A stretch of DNA of 64,000 bases, from NCBI RefSeq assembly GCF_023517795.1, contig NZ_CP082928.1, forward strand, positions 2,480,001 through 2,544,000, written 5' to 3'. The position numbers and the translations under genes are program-made. This document shows positions 36,128 through 45,453 of this stretch, in pieces. The notes beneath the pieces are model-generated. The model had not been told where the DNA came from. It made no database searches and saw only the letters and a list, made by a program, of their open reading frames with translations. The first letter of the stretch is position 1. Each line of letters starts with the position of its first letter. Source of the stretch: Pseudomonas fulva. GTDB taxonomy: Bacteria; Pseudomonadota; Gammaproteobacteria; Pseudomonadales; Pseudomonadaceae.

Positions 36128-37276
36128 ATGAGTGATCCCGTCGTCATCATCGGCACTGGCCTGGCCGGCTACAACCTGGCCCGCGAGTTTCGCAAGCTGG
36201 ACAGCGAAACGCCGTTGCTGCTGATTACCGCCGACGACGGACGCTCGTATTCCAAGCCGATGCTGTCCACCGGCTTCGGCAAGAACAAGGATGCCGATGG
36301 GCTGTGCATGGCCGAGCCGGGCGCCATGGCCGAGCAGCTGAATGCGCAGGTGTGGACCCACACCCGGGTCACCGGTATCGATGCCGGTCACCGCCGCCTG
36401 TGGATCGGCGAGGAGGCGGTGGCCTATCGCGACCTGGTGCTGGCCTGGGGCGCCGAGGTGCTTGCCGTGCCCATCGAGGGCGACGCCGCTGACCAGTTGT
36501 TCACGGTCAACGATCTGCAGGGCTACGGGCGGTTTCGCCAGGCCGTCGAGGGCAAGCGCAAGGTGCTGATTCTCGGTGCCGGGCTGATTGGCTGCGAGTT
36601 CGCCAACGATCTGTCCCTGGGCGGCTATGAAGTCGATCTGGTGGCGCCCTGCGAACAACTGATGCCGGCCTTGCTGCCGGCCGAAGCCGCCGCAGCGGTA
36701 CAAGGCGGTCTCGAAGCGCTGGGCGTGCGCTTTCACCTCGGCCCGGTGGTCAGTCGCCTGCAGCACGCGGCCAGTGGGCTCGAGGCGCATTTGTCCGATG
36801 GCCGCACGATTGCCTGCGATGCGGTGATCTCCGCCGTCGGCCTGCGCCCGCGTACCGACCTTGCCGCCGCCGCGGGCCTGGCGGTGAACCGTGGCGTGGT
36901 GGTCGACCGTCTGCTGCGTACCTCCCACGAACATATCCACGCCCTGGGCGATTGCGCCGAGGTCGACGGCCTCAACCTGCTCTACGTGATGCCGCTGATG
37001 GCCTGCGCCCGGGCGCTGGCCAGGACCCTGGCCGGCACGCCGAGCGAGGTGGCCTACGGCGCCATGCCGGTTACCGTGAAGACCCCGGCCTGCCCACTGG
37101 TGGTGTCACCGCCGCCGCGGGGCAGCGCAGGGCGCTGGACGGTCGAAGGCAGCGGCGCCGATATCCGCGCCCTGTGCCACGACGCCTCGGGTGCGCTGCT
37201 GGGCTACGCACTGACCGGCACCGCCGTGCAGGAGCGCCTGGCGCTGAATCGCCAACTGCCGGCCCTGCTGGCGTAG
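36128..37276 (+). CDS. rubB: Rubredoxin-NAD(+) reductase
   Basis: A 382-residue FAD enzyme that transfers electrons from NADH to rubredoxin. It starts with [20 protein letters not shown] (FAD site, residues 4-23), has a second glycine-rich NADH site ([17 protein letters not shown], about 147-163) and a late FAD motif ([11 protein letters not shown], about 275-285). Length fits the family (about 380-390). It follows the rubredoxin gene with AGGAAAGGAACGAGCA as the ribosome-binding region. Confidence 0.94.
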   Translation: MSDPVVIIGTGLAGYNLAREFRKLDSETPLLLITADDGRSYSKPMLSTGFGKNKDADGLCMAEPGAMAEQLNAQVWTHTRVTGIDAGHRRLWIGEEAVAYRDLVLAWGAEVLAVPIEGDAADQLFTVNDLQGYGRFRQAVEGKRKVLILGAGLIGCEFANDLSLGGYEVDLVAPCEQLMPALLPAEAAAAVQGGLEALGVRFHLGPVVSRLQHAASGLEAHLSDGRTIACDAVISAVGLRPRTDLAAAAGLAVNRGVVVDRLLRTSHEHIHALGDCAEVDGLNLLYVMPLMACARALARTLAGTPSEVAYGAMPVTVKTPACPLVVSPPPRGSAGRWTVEGSGADIRALCHDASGALLGYALTGTAVQERLALNRQLPALLA

Positions 37277-37445
37277 GCGATCTGTCGCCTGCTCGACAAA
37301 AAGGGCGGATTTAGCCCGGCCCGGGGCTGGCGAAGGCCCCCAGAGCGTGCCATTCTCCCCAGGCCTGGCCGCAGCGTAGAGCTGTCGGCGCGCGTTGGCG
37401 CCAGGGCGCGGAACACAACAACAACAAACCGTAAATGAGGCAATC

Positions 37446-37718
37446 ATGCGTAAACCGGAACTCGCCGCTGCAATCGCGGAAAAAGCTGATCTGACCAAGG
37501 ATCAGGCCAATCGTGTACTCAACGCCGTTCTCGAAGAAATCACCGGGGCACTGAACCGCAAGGACAGCGTCACGCTGGTCGGCTTCGGCACCTTCGTGCA
37601 GCGCCACCGCGGCGCCCGTACCGGCAAGAACCCGCAGACCGGGCAGCCAGTGAAGATCAAGGCCAGCAATACCGTCGCCTTCAAGCCGGGCAAGGCCCTC
37701 AAGGACTCGATCAACTGA
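37446..37718 (+). CDS. DNA-binding protein HU
   Basis: A 90-residue nucleoid protein. The helical dimer part (MRKPELAAAIAEKADLTKDQ) is followed by the beta-saddle GFGTFVQRHRGARTGKNPQTG, whose arm bears the intercalating proline of the NPQTG motif, and a basic C-terminus. The start at 37446 matches family length; an upstream extension is not supported. It is closer to the HU than to the IHF branch. A short structured repeat begins about 4 bp after the stop. Confidence 0.92.
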   Translation: MRKPELAAAIAEKADLTKDQANRVLNAVLEEITGALNRKDSVTLVGFGTFVQRHRGARTGKNPQTGQPVKIKASNTVAFKPGKALKDSIN

Positions 37719-37722
37719 GCTT

Positions 37723-37785
37723 GGGGTCTGTTGAGATTTGCGCCCAGGCAGCCACTGTATTGCGGCGCTGAAATCTCAGCAGACC
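37723..37785. repeat. Short structured intergenic repeat D
   Basis: GGTCTGTTGAGATTT (37725-37739) pairs with AAATCTCAGCAGACC (37771-37785) with one wobble, around a 31-base loop. The first ten bases equal those of repeat C but the rest of the stem differs while staying complementary. It starts within 6 bp of the HU stop codon and may also act as its terminator. Confidence 0.8.
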
Positions 37786-37882
37786 TTCACCACCCGCCAG
37801 CACGTCCACCACCCCCGGCTGTCAGGCTTGGGGCAGGTCGCTACAATGCACGGCTCTCTCACTTGCGCGAACAGGCCATGCC

Positions 37883-38275
37883 ATGAAATTTCGTTTTCTT
37901 CTGTGGATGCTGGGCCGGCTGATGGCCAAGGCCAGCCGTGACAACCCGGCGTTCCGCCAGCAGCTCGAAGGCCGTGATCTGGTATTCCAGCTGCACACTC
38001 TGGACGGCAAGATCGCCCGGCATTTCATCGTCGACAACCAGCGCATCACCAGCAAGCGCGGCGCCGCCAGCGCGCCGGCCTTTGCCATCGGTTTCAAGGA
38101 TGCTGCCTACGGCTATGCCACGCTGACCGCCCAGAACAAGCAGCTGGCGTTCATGCAGGGTATCCAGAACAAGGACATCCAGATTCAGGGCAACCCGGCC
38201 CTGGTCATCTGGTTCCAGGGCCTGACCAAGTACCTGCGGCCCAGGAAGCGCTCGGCCGACCGGAAGGCGGCCTGA
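37883..38275 (+). CDS. SCP2-like sterol-carrier domain protein
   Basis: A 130-residue protein. The segment FQLHTLDGKIARHFIVDNQRIT, then a strand FAIGFKDAAYGYATLT and IQIQGNPALVIWFQGL resemble the SCP2 lipid-binding fold found in small bacterial proteins. A start shortly after CATGCC is used; the N-terminus (FRFLLWMLGRLMAKAS) is amphipathic and may touch the membrane. A homologue lies near HU and the HDOD gene in P. aeruginosa (PA5347, from memory). Function is not established. Confidence 0.65.
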   Translation: MKFRFLLWMLGRLMAKASRDNPAFRQQLEGRDLVFQLHTLDGKIARHFIVDNQRITSKRGAASAPAFAIGFKDAAYGYATLTAQNKQLAFMQGIQNKDIQIQGNPALVIWFQGLTKYLRPRKRSADRKAA

Positions 38276-38320
38276 GGCGATTGCCGCGGCGCGCGTCCAA
38301 GGACGGGCCGCCGCTGCGGG

Positions 38321-39724
38321 TCAGTGCGGTGAGCCGAACTGGGTGGCCAGGTCGCGCAAGGCGACTTCGGCAGCCAGCACCTTGTTGAGTGCTTCCTCGG
38401 CCTTCTCCCGGGTGATGCCCAGGTTGTCCAGCAGGCTGGCCGGAATCTCGCGCGCGGGGCCGTTACCGATACCGCGGTTGTGCAGCAGGCTGACTGCCAG
38501 GTAGACGAGGTTCGGGTAGGTGGCATGGTTGCCGGCGTAGGTGGGGTCATGCTGGAAGCGCAGGCCGACTGCCAGTTCCTCGGGCATGTCCCAGTAGCGC
38601 ATCAACCAGGAGCCGATCTGCTCGCGGCTGATGCCCAGCAGGTGCTGCTCGATGTAGCTGTGCGGCAGGTGCGGGTTGACCTCCAGGTGCCGGCAGATCA
38701 GCGAGAAGTGCGGCGGGAAGACGTGGGCCAGCACCAGGTTGCCGAAATTGTGCAGCAGGCCGGCCAGGTAGGTCAGGCCGACTTCCGGGCGTTGCGCCCG
38801 GGGCATGGCACGGGTCAGCCCTTCGATGACGGCGGCGGTGTAGATTGCCTGCTGCCAATAGGGCGTGGCTTGCTGCGGCTGGTCCTTGGGCAGGCTGAGG
38901 GTCTTGCCCAGGGCCAGGCCCAGTGCCAGGTTGACCACCAGATCGAAGCCCAGCACACGCACGATGGCATCTTCGACCGAGCGGATCTTGCCCGGCGCCG
39001 CGTAGTAGGGCGAAGCCGCCCAGCTGACCACCTGGGCGGCCAGCGCCGGATCGGTCTCCACCACGCCGGTGATGTCGTCGACCGTGGCATTGGGGTCGAC
39101 CCGCAGCTTGATGATCTTCTGCGCCGTCTCGGCCAGCGGTGGAATCTCGATGGTTTCTTCCAGGCGCTGCTGGATGCGGCGTGCAGTGAACGCCTGCACC
39201 GCCTGGCTAATCTCCTGGCGATCGTCTTCGGGGCGGCTGAAGTTGGGGCGCACCTTGCTCGCCGGCTCGCCGAAACGCGCCGCGCTGGCCTTGCCGAGCA
39301 GGCCCTTGAAGGCTTCGGTGCCGATCTCCAGGAGCACGCCCTGCTGGCCGGACTGGATGTACAGGCTCGGCACCTCGAGCAGGCGCTCGTCGTACAGGCA
39401 GGGCGAGCTGGTCAGGGCCGGAATGCCCGGCAACACAGCCAGGTCATGCTTGCCCAGCATGCGGGCCAGGCGCTCGGGCTTGACGGCCGTCAGCTTGCGG
39501 CCGGTCAGCTCGGCCAGCCGGTTGAGATCGAGCAGCTGATTCTGCGCAAACAGCACCAGCAGGGCGCCCACGGCGTCCTCGAGCAGCACGGTCTGCACGC
39601 GCTGGGCAGCCGGGATGCCGGGTTGGTCGTGGCGAGCCTGATAAGTCACACCGAGTTTCTCCAGCAGCTGACGGATTACATGAGGCGGTTGGGGGGAGGT
39701 GTCGGCGATGGCTAGTTCAGTCAT
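38321..39724 (-). CDS. YbaK-like plus HDOD domain signalling protein
   Basis: A 467-residue protein. The N-terminal part (about 10-150) resembles the YbaK/ProX aminoacyl-tRNA deacylase fold (VIRQLLEKLGVTYQARHDQPG). The C-terminal HDOD domain (about 200-400; IPPLAETAQKIIKLRVDPNATVDDITGVVETDP) is an HD-like fold that generally lacks the catalytic residues and acts in signalling. The combination is a recognised architecture of unknown mechanism. The start at 39724 gives the family N-terminus; a longer frame upstream is unlikely. Confidence 0.8.
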   Translation of the reverse strand: MTELAIADTSPQPPHVIRQLLEKLGVTYQARHDQPGIPAAQRVQTVLLEDAVGALLVLFAQNQLLDLNRLAELTGRKLTAVKPERLARMLGKHDLAVLPGIPALTSSPCLYDERLLEVPSLYIQSGQQGVLLEIGTEAFKGLLGKASAARFGEPASKVRPNFSRPEDDRQEISQAVQAFTARRIQQRLEETIEIPPLAETAQKIIKLRVDPNATVDDITGVVETDPALAAQVVSWAASPYYAAPGKIRSVEDAIVRVLGFDLVVNLALGLALGKTLSLPKDQPQQATPYWQQAIYTAAVIEGLTRAMPRAQRPEVGLTYLAGLLHNFGNLVLAHVFPPHFSLICRHLEVNPHLPHSYIEQHLLGISREQIGSWLMRYWDMPEELAVGLRFQHDPTYAGNHATYPNLVYLAVSLLHNRGIGNGPAREIPASLLDNLGITREKAEEALNKVLAAEVALRDLATQFGSPH

Positions 39725-39819
39725 GACGTATTCCGTCTTCAAAGGGAGCGCAACGTCCCAAGTATAACCAGCAAGCTGACGACGCAACCGTTCGAGTCAA
39801 CCATCGTCCCGTGTCTTGC

Positions 39820-41895
39820 TCACACTTGCCCATATTGTTGCCCGTGGCGCAGCCAGCGCTCCAGCAGCGGGCTGACATGCTGCGGCCATTGCTCCTGCAG
39901 CGCCTGGGCGGCATCGCGTACCGCCGGCAGCAGGTCGGCGTCACGCATCAGATCGGCTACCTTGAACTGCAACAGGCCGGTTTGTCGAGTGCCGAGCATT
40001 TCTCCGGGCCCGCGCAGCTCCAGATCCTTCTCCGCGATGATGAAGCCGTCACAGGTTTCGCGCATGATGCCCAGTCGCTCGCGGCCGATCTGCGACAGTG
40101 GCGGGTGGTAGAGCAGCACGCAGTGGCTGGCCGCGCTGCCACGGCCGACCCGGCCTCGCAGCTGGTGCAACTGGGCCAGGCCGAGGCGTTCGGGGTTCTC
40201 GATGATCATCAGGCTGGCATTGGGCACGTCGACGCCCACTTCGATCACCGTGGTGGCCACCAGCAGCTGCAGGTGGCCCTGTTTGAACTGATCCATCACC
40301 GCAGCCTTTTCGGCCGGCTTCATGCGCCCGTGGATCAGCCCGACCCGCTGGCCGACCAGCGCGGCCGACAGGTCCTCGTAGGTGGTTTGCGCCGCCTGGC
40401 AGGTCAGTTCCTCGGATTCCTCGATCAGCGTGCACACCCAGTAGGCCTGGCGGCCCTCGTTGCAGGCCGAGCGCACCCGCTCGACCACCTCGAAGCGGCG
40501 GCTGTCGGCGACCAGCACGGTGTTCACCGGCGTACGGCCAGGGGGCAGTTCGTCGAGGATCGAGGTGTCCAGGTCGGCGTAGGCGCTCATCGCCAGGGTG
40601 CGCGGGATGGGCGTGGCGGTCATGATCAGCTGGTGCGGGCTGAGCCGGCCGCCCACGCCTTTCTGGCGCAGGGCCAGGCGCTGTTGCACGCCAAAGCGAT
40701 GCTGCTCGTCGATGATCGCCAGGGCCAGGTTGCGAAAGCGCACCTCGTCCTGGAACAGCGCGTGGGTGCCGACCACCATCGGCGCGCCGGCGGCGATCTG
40801 TTCCAGGGCCGCCACCCGCGCCTTGCCCTTGAGCTTGCCGGCCAGCCAGGCGGTCTCCAGGCCCAGGGGCTGCAGCCAGCGGGTGAAGTTGATGAAGTGC
40901 TGCTCGGCGAGAATCTCGGTAGGCGCCATCAGCGCCACCTGGTAGCCGGCCTCGATGGCCTGCAGCGCCGCGAAGGCGGCCACCACCGTCTTGCCGGCGC
41001 CGACGTCGCCCTGCACCAGGCGCAGCATCGGCTCGTGCTGGCTGAGGTCGTAGGCGATCTCCGCGCCGACCCGCTGCTGGGCGCCGGTGGGCTTGAAGCC
41101 GAGGTTATCGAGAAACTGCTGCGGCAGGCGCTTGGCGACCGGCAGCGAGGGCGCCTGCTGGGCGCGGGCGCTTTCGCGCAGGCGCTGCATCGACAGCTGA
41201 TGGGTCAGCAGTTCCTCGAAGGCCAGCCGGTGCTGGGCCCAGTGGCGGCCTTCGGCGAGCTCTTCCAGGTCGGCGTCCGGAGGCGGGCGATGCAGGTAGC
41301 GAATCGCCTGATCCAGCGGTGCCAGGGCGTATTCCTTGGCCAGCTCCCGAGGCAGCCAGTCCGGCAGACTGTGCGGGCCGAGGCGCGCCAGCGCCTGTTC
41401 GCTGAGCTGGCGCAGGCGCTGCTGGGTCAGGCCTTCGGTGGTCGGGTAGATCGGTGTCAGCGTCTGTTCCACCGCCGGCGGTTCGTCGCCGGTCAGCGCG
41501 CGGTATTCGGGATGATAGATTTCCAGGCCCGACGAGCCGGGGCGGATCTCCCCATAGCAGCGCACCTGGGTGCCGCGCTTGAGGCCTTCTTTCTGGGCGT
41601 TGCTGAAATGGTAGAAGCGCAGGCTCAGGGTGCCGCTGCCGTCGCTCAGGCGCACCAGCAGGCTGCGGCGCTTGCCCATCACCACGTCGGCGCCGGAAAC
41701 CGTGCCCTCGACCACGGCATCCTGGCCGGGGCGCAGGGCGCCGATGGGCACTATGCGGGTGCGGTCCTGGTAGCGCAGCGGCAGGTGGAAGAGGATGTCC
41801 TGCAGGGTCTCCAGGCCGACCTTGGCGAGCTTTTCCGCCAGGGCCGCGCCAACGCCCTTGAGGTCGGTAACGGAAACCGTCGACAGCTCGCTCAT
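39820..41895 (-). CDS. recG: ATP-dependent DNA helicase RecG
   Basis: A 691-residue branch-migration helicase that remodels stalled forks and Holliday junctions. The N-terminal wedge/OB domain (LKGVGAALAEKLAKVG at the start) precedes helicase motifs: Walker A GDVGAGKTVVA near 298, DEQH box (IIDEQHRFG), SAT-like MTATPIPRTL and, in the second RecA lobe, LLVATTVIEVGVDVPNA and QLRGRVGRG. The C-terminal GPGEMLGTRQTGL clip is present. Length is typical (about 690). oxyR ends 8 bp before on the same strand. Confidence 0.96.
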   Translation of the reverse strand: MSELSTVSVTDLKGVGAALAEKLAKVGLETLQDILFHLPLRYQDRTRIVPIGALRPGQDAVVEGTVSGADVVMGKRRSLLVRLSDGSGTLSLRFYHFSNAQKEGLKRGTQVRCYGEIRPGSSGLEIYHPEYRALTGDEPPAVEQTLTPIYPTTEGLTQQRLRQLSEQALARLGPHSLPDWLPRELAKEYALAPLDQAIRYLHRPPPDADLEELAEGRHWAQHRLAFEELLTHQLSMQRLRESARAQQAPSLPVAKRLPQQFLDNLGFKPTGAQQRVGAEIAYDLSQHEPMLRLVQGDVGAGKTVVAAFAALQAIEAGYQVALMAPTEILAEQHFINFTRWLQPLGLETAWLAGKLKGKARVAALEQIAAGAPMVVGTHALFQDEVRFRNLALAIIDEQHRFGVQQRLALRQKGVGGRLSPHQLIMTATPIPRTLAMSAYADLDTSILDELPPGRTPVNTVLVADSRRFEVVERVRSACNEGRQAYWVCTLIEESEELTCQAAQTTYEDLSAALVGQRVGLIHGRMKPAEKAAVMDQFKQGHLQLLVATTVIEVGVDVPNASLMIIENPERLGLAQLHQLRGRVGRGSAASHCVLLYHPPLSQIGRERLGIMRETCDGFIIAEKDLELRGPGEMLGTRQTGLLQFKVADLMRDADLLPAVRDAAQALQEQWPQHVSPLLERWLRHGQQYGQV

Positions 41896-41903
41896 CGCCG
41901 TGC

Positions 41904-42827
41904 TCAGGCGTTACGCGGCAGTGGCTTGGCGACCGAGCACAGGCGGATGGAGTCGGCCAGCACCTCGATGGCCTTGGGGCGCGGGAAACTGGCGCGCCAG
42001 GCGATGGCCACGGTGCGGAACGGCGCCGGTGGGCTGAGCGGGCGGACTTCGATCACGCCGGGCGCGTAGTGATGACTGTCGACCGCCGAGAACGGCAGGA
42101 TCGATACACCCAGCCCCGAGGCGACCATATGGCGAATGGTTTCCAGGGAACTGGATTCCACCGTGGTGTGCTTGGCGTTTTCTTCGCCCTTGCGCAGCGT
42201 CGGGCAGGCCTCCAGCACCTGGTCACGGAAGCAGTGACCCTCGCCGAGCAGCAGCAGGCTCTTGTCGTTGAGCAGCTTGGTGTCGATGGTCTGCATGGCC
42301 GTCCACGGGTGGTCCGCCGGCAGCAGCGCATAGAAAGGCTCGTCGTACAGCGGCAGGGTCAGCACGTCGGCTTCCTGGAACGGCAGGGCGACGATGATCG
42401 CGTCCAGCTCGCCGGTGCGCAGCTTGTCGCGCAGCACGTGGGTGAAGTTTTCCTCGATGTACAGCGGCATCTGGGTGGCCACACGATGCAGCTGCGGGAT
42501 CAGATGAGGGAACAGGTACGGGCCTACGGTGTAGATGGCACCGATCTTCAACGGTGCCGCTAGCTGGTTCTTGCCAGCCTGGGCCAGTTCGCGAATGCCC
42601 TGGGCCTGTTCCAGCACCTTCTGCGCCTGGGTGACAATGCCTTCGCCGACGGGGGTCAGGCGCACGGCGCTCTTGCTGCGCTCGAAGATCAGCACGCCGA
42701 GCTCGTCCTCGAGCTTCTTCACGCCAACCGACAGCGTGGGCTGGCTGACGTGACAACGCTCCGCGGCACGGCCGAAGTGCTGTTCCTGGGCGAGCGTCAC
42801 GATATAGCGCAGTTCGGTGAGGGTCAT
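41904..42827 (-). CDS. oxyR: Hydrogen peroxide-responsive regulator OxyR
   Basis: A 307-residue LysR-family activator. The N-terminal helix-turn-helix (HFGRAAERCHVSQPTLSVGV) is followed by an effector domain with the redox pair C199 and C208 (GHCFRDQVLEAC), matching the E. coli numbering exactly. Oxidation to the disulfide activates catalase and peroxidase genes. The start at 42827 gives the conserved MTLTELRY N-terminus. It precedes recG by 8 bp on the same strand, an arrangement conserved in pseudomonads. Confidence 0.96.
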   Translation of the reverse strand: MTLTELRYIVTLAQEQHFGRAAERCHVSQPTLSVGVKKLEDELGVLIFERSKSAVRLTPVGEGIVTQAQKVLEQAQGIRELAQAGKNQLAAPLKIGAIYTVGPYLFPHLIPQLHRVATQMPLYIEENFTHVLRDKLRTGELDAIIVALPFQEADVLTLPLYDEPFYALLPADHPWTAMQTIDTKLLNDKSLLLLGEGHCFRDQVLEACPTLRKGEENAKHTTVESSSLETIRHMVASGLGVSILPFSAVDSHHYAPGVIEVRPLSPPAPFRTVAIAWRASFPRPKAIEVLADSIRLCSVAKPLPRNA

Positions 42828-42949
42828 AGTCTTAATCCATTGAGATGGCGCCAAGCATAGCCGCTGTCTTCAAGGGAACCAACTGTTCAGGGCGCTCAAA
42901 TAATGTCAGCCAGCGCGATGGCTGTCAGGAGGGGATGACAGCTGCCCCG

Positions 42950-42977
42950 GCGTTTGCCGGGGTAGCTGCAGGGCTGG
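42950..42977 (-). terminator. Hairpin after tonB
   Basis: AGCTGCCCCGGC and GCCGGGGTAGCT form a strong stem (CCCCGGC/GCCGGGG core, GTTT loop) that starts about 2 bases after the tonB stop. There is no T run, so it may stabilise the 3' end rather than terminate strongly. Confidence 0.5.
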
Positions 42978-42979
42978 AG

Positions 42980-43719
42980 TCAGCGGCCGCGGCCGCGCTC
43001 CAGCGAGTAGATGAAGGGTGCGACGATCTCGATGCTGCCGTTGTTGAGCACTTCCGCCGGTGGCTTGGGCAGCGGCTGGGCGCGACGAATCATCTGCAGC
43101 GTGGCGCGATCCAGCGACGCGCTGCTGGACTTGCCGACCAGCGTGTAGGACAGCACCTTACCGTCGGCATCGACTACGAAGCGCAGGCGATTGACCCCCT
43201 CGAGGCCGCGGCGGCGCGCGTCTTCGGGGTAACGCTTGTATTTGGCCAGGTGAGCCAGCAGCTCGCTCTGCCAGGTTCTTTCCGCCTTGCTCGGCGAACT
43301 GACCGGCGCCTGCTGCGGCGCTGCCGGCTTGGCTTCGGCCGGGGCGGGCGGTGCCGGCGGCGCTTCTGCTGGCGGCTGCTCCTGGGGCTCCGGTGGTTTG
43401 GGCTCGGGCGGCTTGGGTTTCGGCGGCTTCGGCTTGGGCTTCGGCTTGGGCGGCGTGACCGCCAGCGTGGGCTTCGGCGCTTCGGCGATTTTCGGCTGCG
43501 GCTCTGGCTCCTCCGGCACCACTTCCGGTGGCGGCGGCGGTGCAGGCTTGGGCGCGGCTGGCGGCAAGGGCTCCAGCTCGACGATCATCGCCGCCGGTGG
43601 CGGCAGCTCGATGGGCGTCGCCTGGGGCTGCCAGTACATGGCCCAGAGGAACAGGCCGACGTGCAGCCCAATCACGATGACCAGGCTGGCGACCCAGGAG
43701 AACGTGCGGCTGGATTTCT

Positions 43720-43723
<4 letters not shown>
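42980..43723 (-). CDS. tonB: Energy transducer TonB
   Basis: A 247-residue inner-membrane-anchored protein that passes proton-motive energy to outer-membrane receptors. An N-terminal membrane helix (about 10-32) is followed by a long Pro/Glu and Pro/Lys spacer (about 40-145) and the C-terminal TonB domain (about 165-245; YPEDARRRGLEGVNRLRF). Its ATG overlaps the exbD stop (ATGA), so translation is coupled. It is a likely partner of the receptor at 11.7-14.2 kb. Confidence 0.93.
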
Positions 43724-44148
<425 letters not shown>

Positions 44149-44152
44149 GGCC

Positions 44153-45286
44153 TTAACCCACCTTGACCACGTGAGGCGGCTGGGCGCGATCATGGCCCGG
44201 CTGCATGTCCAGGTCGCGGCTCACCAGCAGCAGCACCTGGGCCGAGGCATCGGCGACCTGGGCCTTGTAGGCACTGATCGAGCGCGAGAAGGCGTTGTAG
44301 ATGATCACCGCCGGAATCGCCGCGACCAGGCCCAGTGCGGTGGCCAGCAAGGCTTCGGCGATGCCGGGGGCGACCACCGCGAGGTTGGTGGTCTGGGTTT
44401 TGGCGATGCCGATGAAACTGTTCATGATGCCCCATACGGTACCGAACAGGCCGACGAAGGGCGCGGTGGAGCCGATGGTGGCGAGCACCCCGGTGCCCTT
44501 GCTCATGTCGCGGCCGCAGGCGCCGACCAGGCGCTCGAGGCGGAAGCTGACGCGTTCCTTGATGCCTTCCTTCTCGCGGCTGCTGGCCGAGAGCTTCAGC
44601 TCTTCGCGGGCGTCCTCGATGAGGATTTCGCTGAAGCTGTGCTTGGCGCGGGCCTGGTCGCTGGCCTGGGCCAGGCTGCGCGCACCCTTGAGCTCGACGA
44701 TCTCGCGGCGCAGGCGGCGGCGCGCTGTCACCAGCTCGATGGTCTTGGCGATCCAGATGGTCCAGGTGAGGATCGAGGCCAGCACCAGGCCGATCATCAC
44801 GCTTTTGACCACCACGTCGGCGCCCTGGTACATGCCCCACGGCGACAGGTCGTGGAACACCTGCTCGGCTTCGGCGGCGGGATCGCTGTTCAACGCCTGG
44901 GCGTCAGCGCTCTGCTGGGCGGCCAGCGCCTGGTTGAGCTTGTCCGCATCCTGGGGAGCGATGTTGTTCTCGCTGAAGAACTGCTGACGCGCTGCATTCA
45001 GCTGCTCGGGCGTCGCCTGCGGGCCGAGCGCTTCGAGCTTGTCGCCCAGCGCGTCGACCTGTGCTGCCGCCTCTGGCGACAGCGGCTGTACTTGCTGCCC
45101 GGCTGCGGCAGGTTGTGCGGCTGTCGGTTGCTCGGCGGCGGGTTGAGCGGGCGCCGGGGCGGTCTGATCAGCGAAGCTTGCTGCCGGCGCCAGCATCAGA
45201 CTGAGCAGCAGGGCGAGAGAGGCGCCGAGGCGTTGCGGCCGAGCGGCGACGGTGAGTGGCTTGGCGCTATGGGCGATAGAGTTCAT
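44153..45286 (-). CDS. exbB: Biopolymer transport protein ExbB, long form
   Basis: A 377-residue proton-channel subunit that pairs with ExbD. It is longer than E. coli ExbB (244) because of an N-terminal signal-peptide-like region and an Ala/Pro/Gln-rich periplasmic segment (about 40-135), typical of pseudomonad ExbB. Core membrane helices and the GLFGTVWGIMNSFIGIA and APGIAEALLATALGLVAAIPAVI channel motifs are intact. First gene of exbB-exbD-tonB. Confidence 0.93.
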   Translation of the reverse strand: MNSIAHSAKPLTVAARPQRLGASLALLLSLMLAPAASFADQTAPAPAQPAAEQPTAAQPAAAGQQVQPLSPEAAAQVDALGDKLEALGPQATPEQLNAARQQFFSENNIAPQDADKLNQALAAQQSADAQALNSDPAAEAEQVFHDLSPWGMYQGADVVVKSVMIGLVLASILTWTIWIAKTIELVTARRRLRREIVELKGARSLAQASDQARAKHSFSEILIEDAREELKLSASSREKEGIKERVSFRLERLVGACGRDMSKGTGVLATIGSTAPFVGLFGTVWGIMNSFIGIAKTQTTNLAVVAPGIAEALLATALGLVAAIPAVIIYNAFSRSISAYKAQVADASAQVLLLVSRDLDMQPGHDRAQPPHVVKVG

Positions 45287-45334
45287 GCTTGCCTGACCTA
45301 AATGTGGGGGCGGTAACCTGCGCGGCCATGGGGG

Positions 45335-45400
45335 GCGCGCGGAAAAAAAGGCTAAGCATTATTGCAAGTAATTCTTGTTCATGAAAGTGTTGGTGTAACC
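45335..45400 (-). promoter_or_regulatory. AT-rich promoter region upstream of exbB
   Basis: An unusually AT-rich stretch (around GCATTATTGCAAGTAATTC, 45356-45374) lies in the 167-bp divergent gap between exbB and the epimerase gene. On the minus strand it includes TTGCAATAATGC, a partial match to a Fur-box half. Iron regulation of exbB-exbD-tonB is expected from the family, but this site alone is weak evidence. Confidence 0.35.
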
Positions 45401-45453
45401 TTATTACCTTTGTGTGGCGCTTTTCAGCGCTCGCCAGGTCGAGAGGGAAGCGG

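Noticed and set aside
39811..42069. 752-residue open frame opposite recG
   Set aside because: Low-complexity Gln/Ala/Gly/Arg composition and full overlap with a canonical RecG frame.
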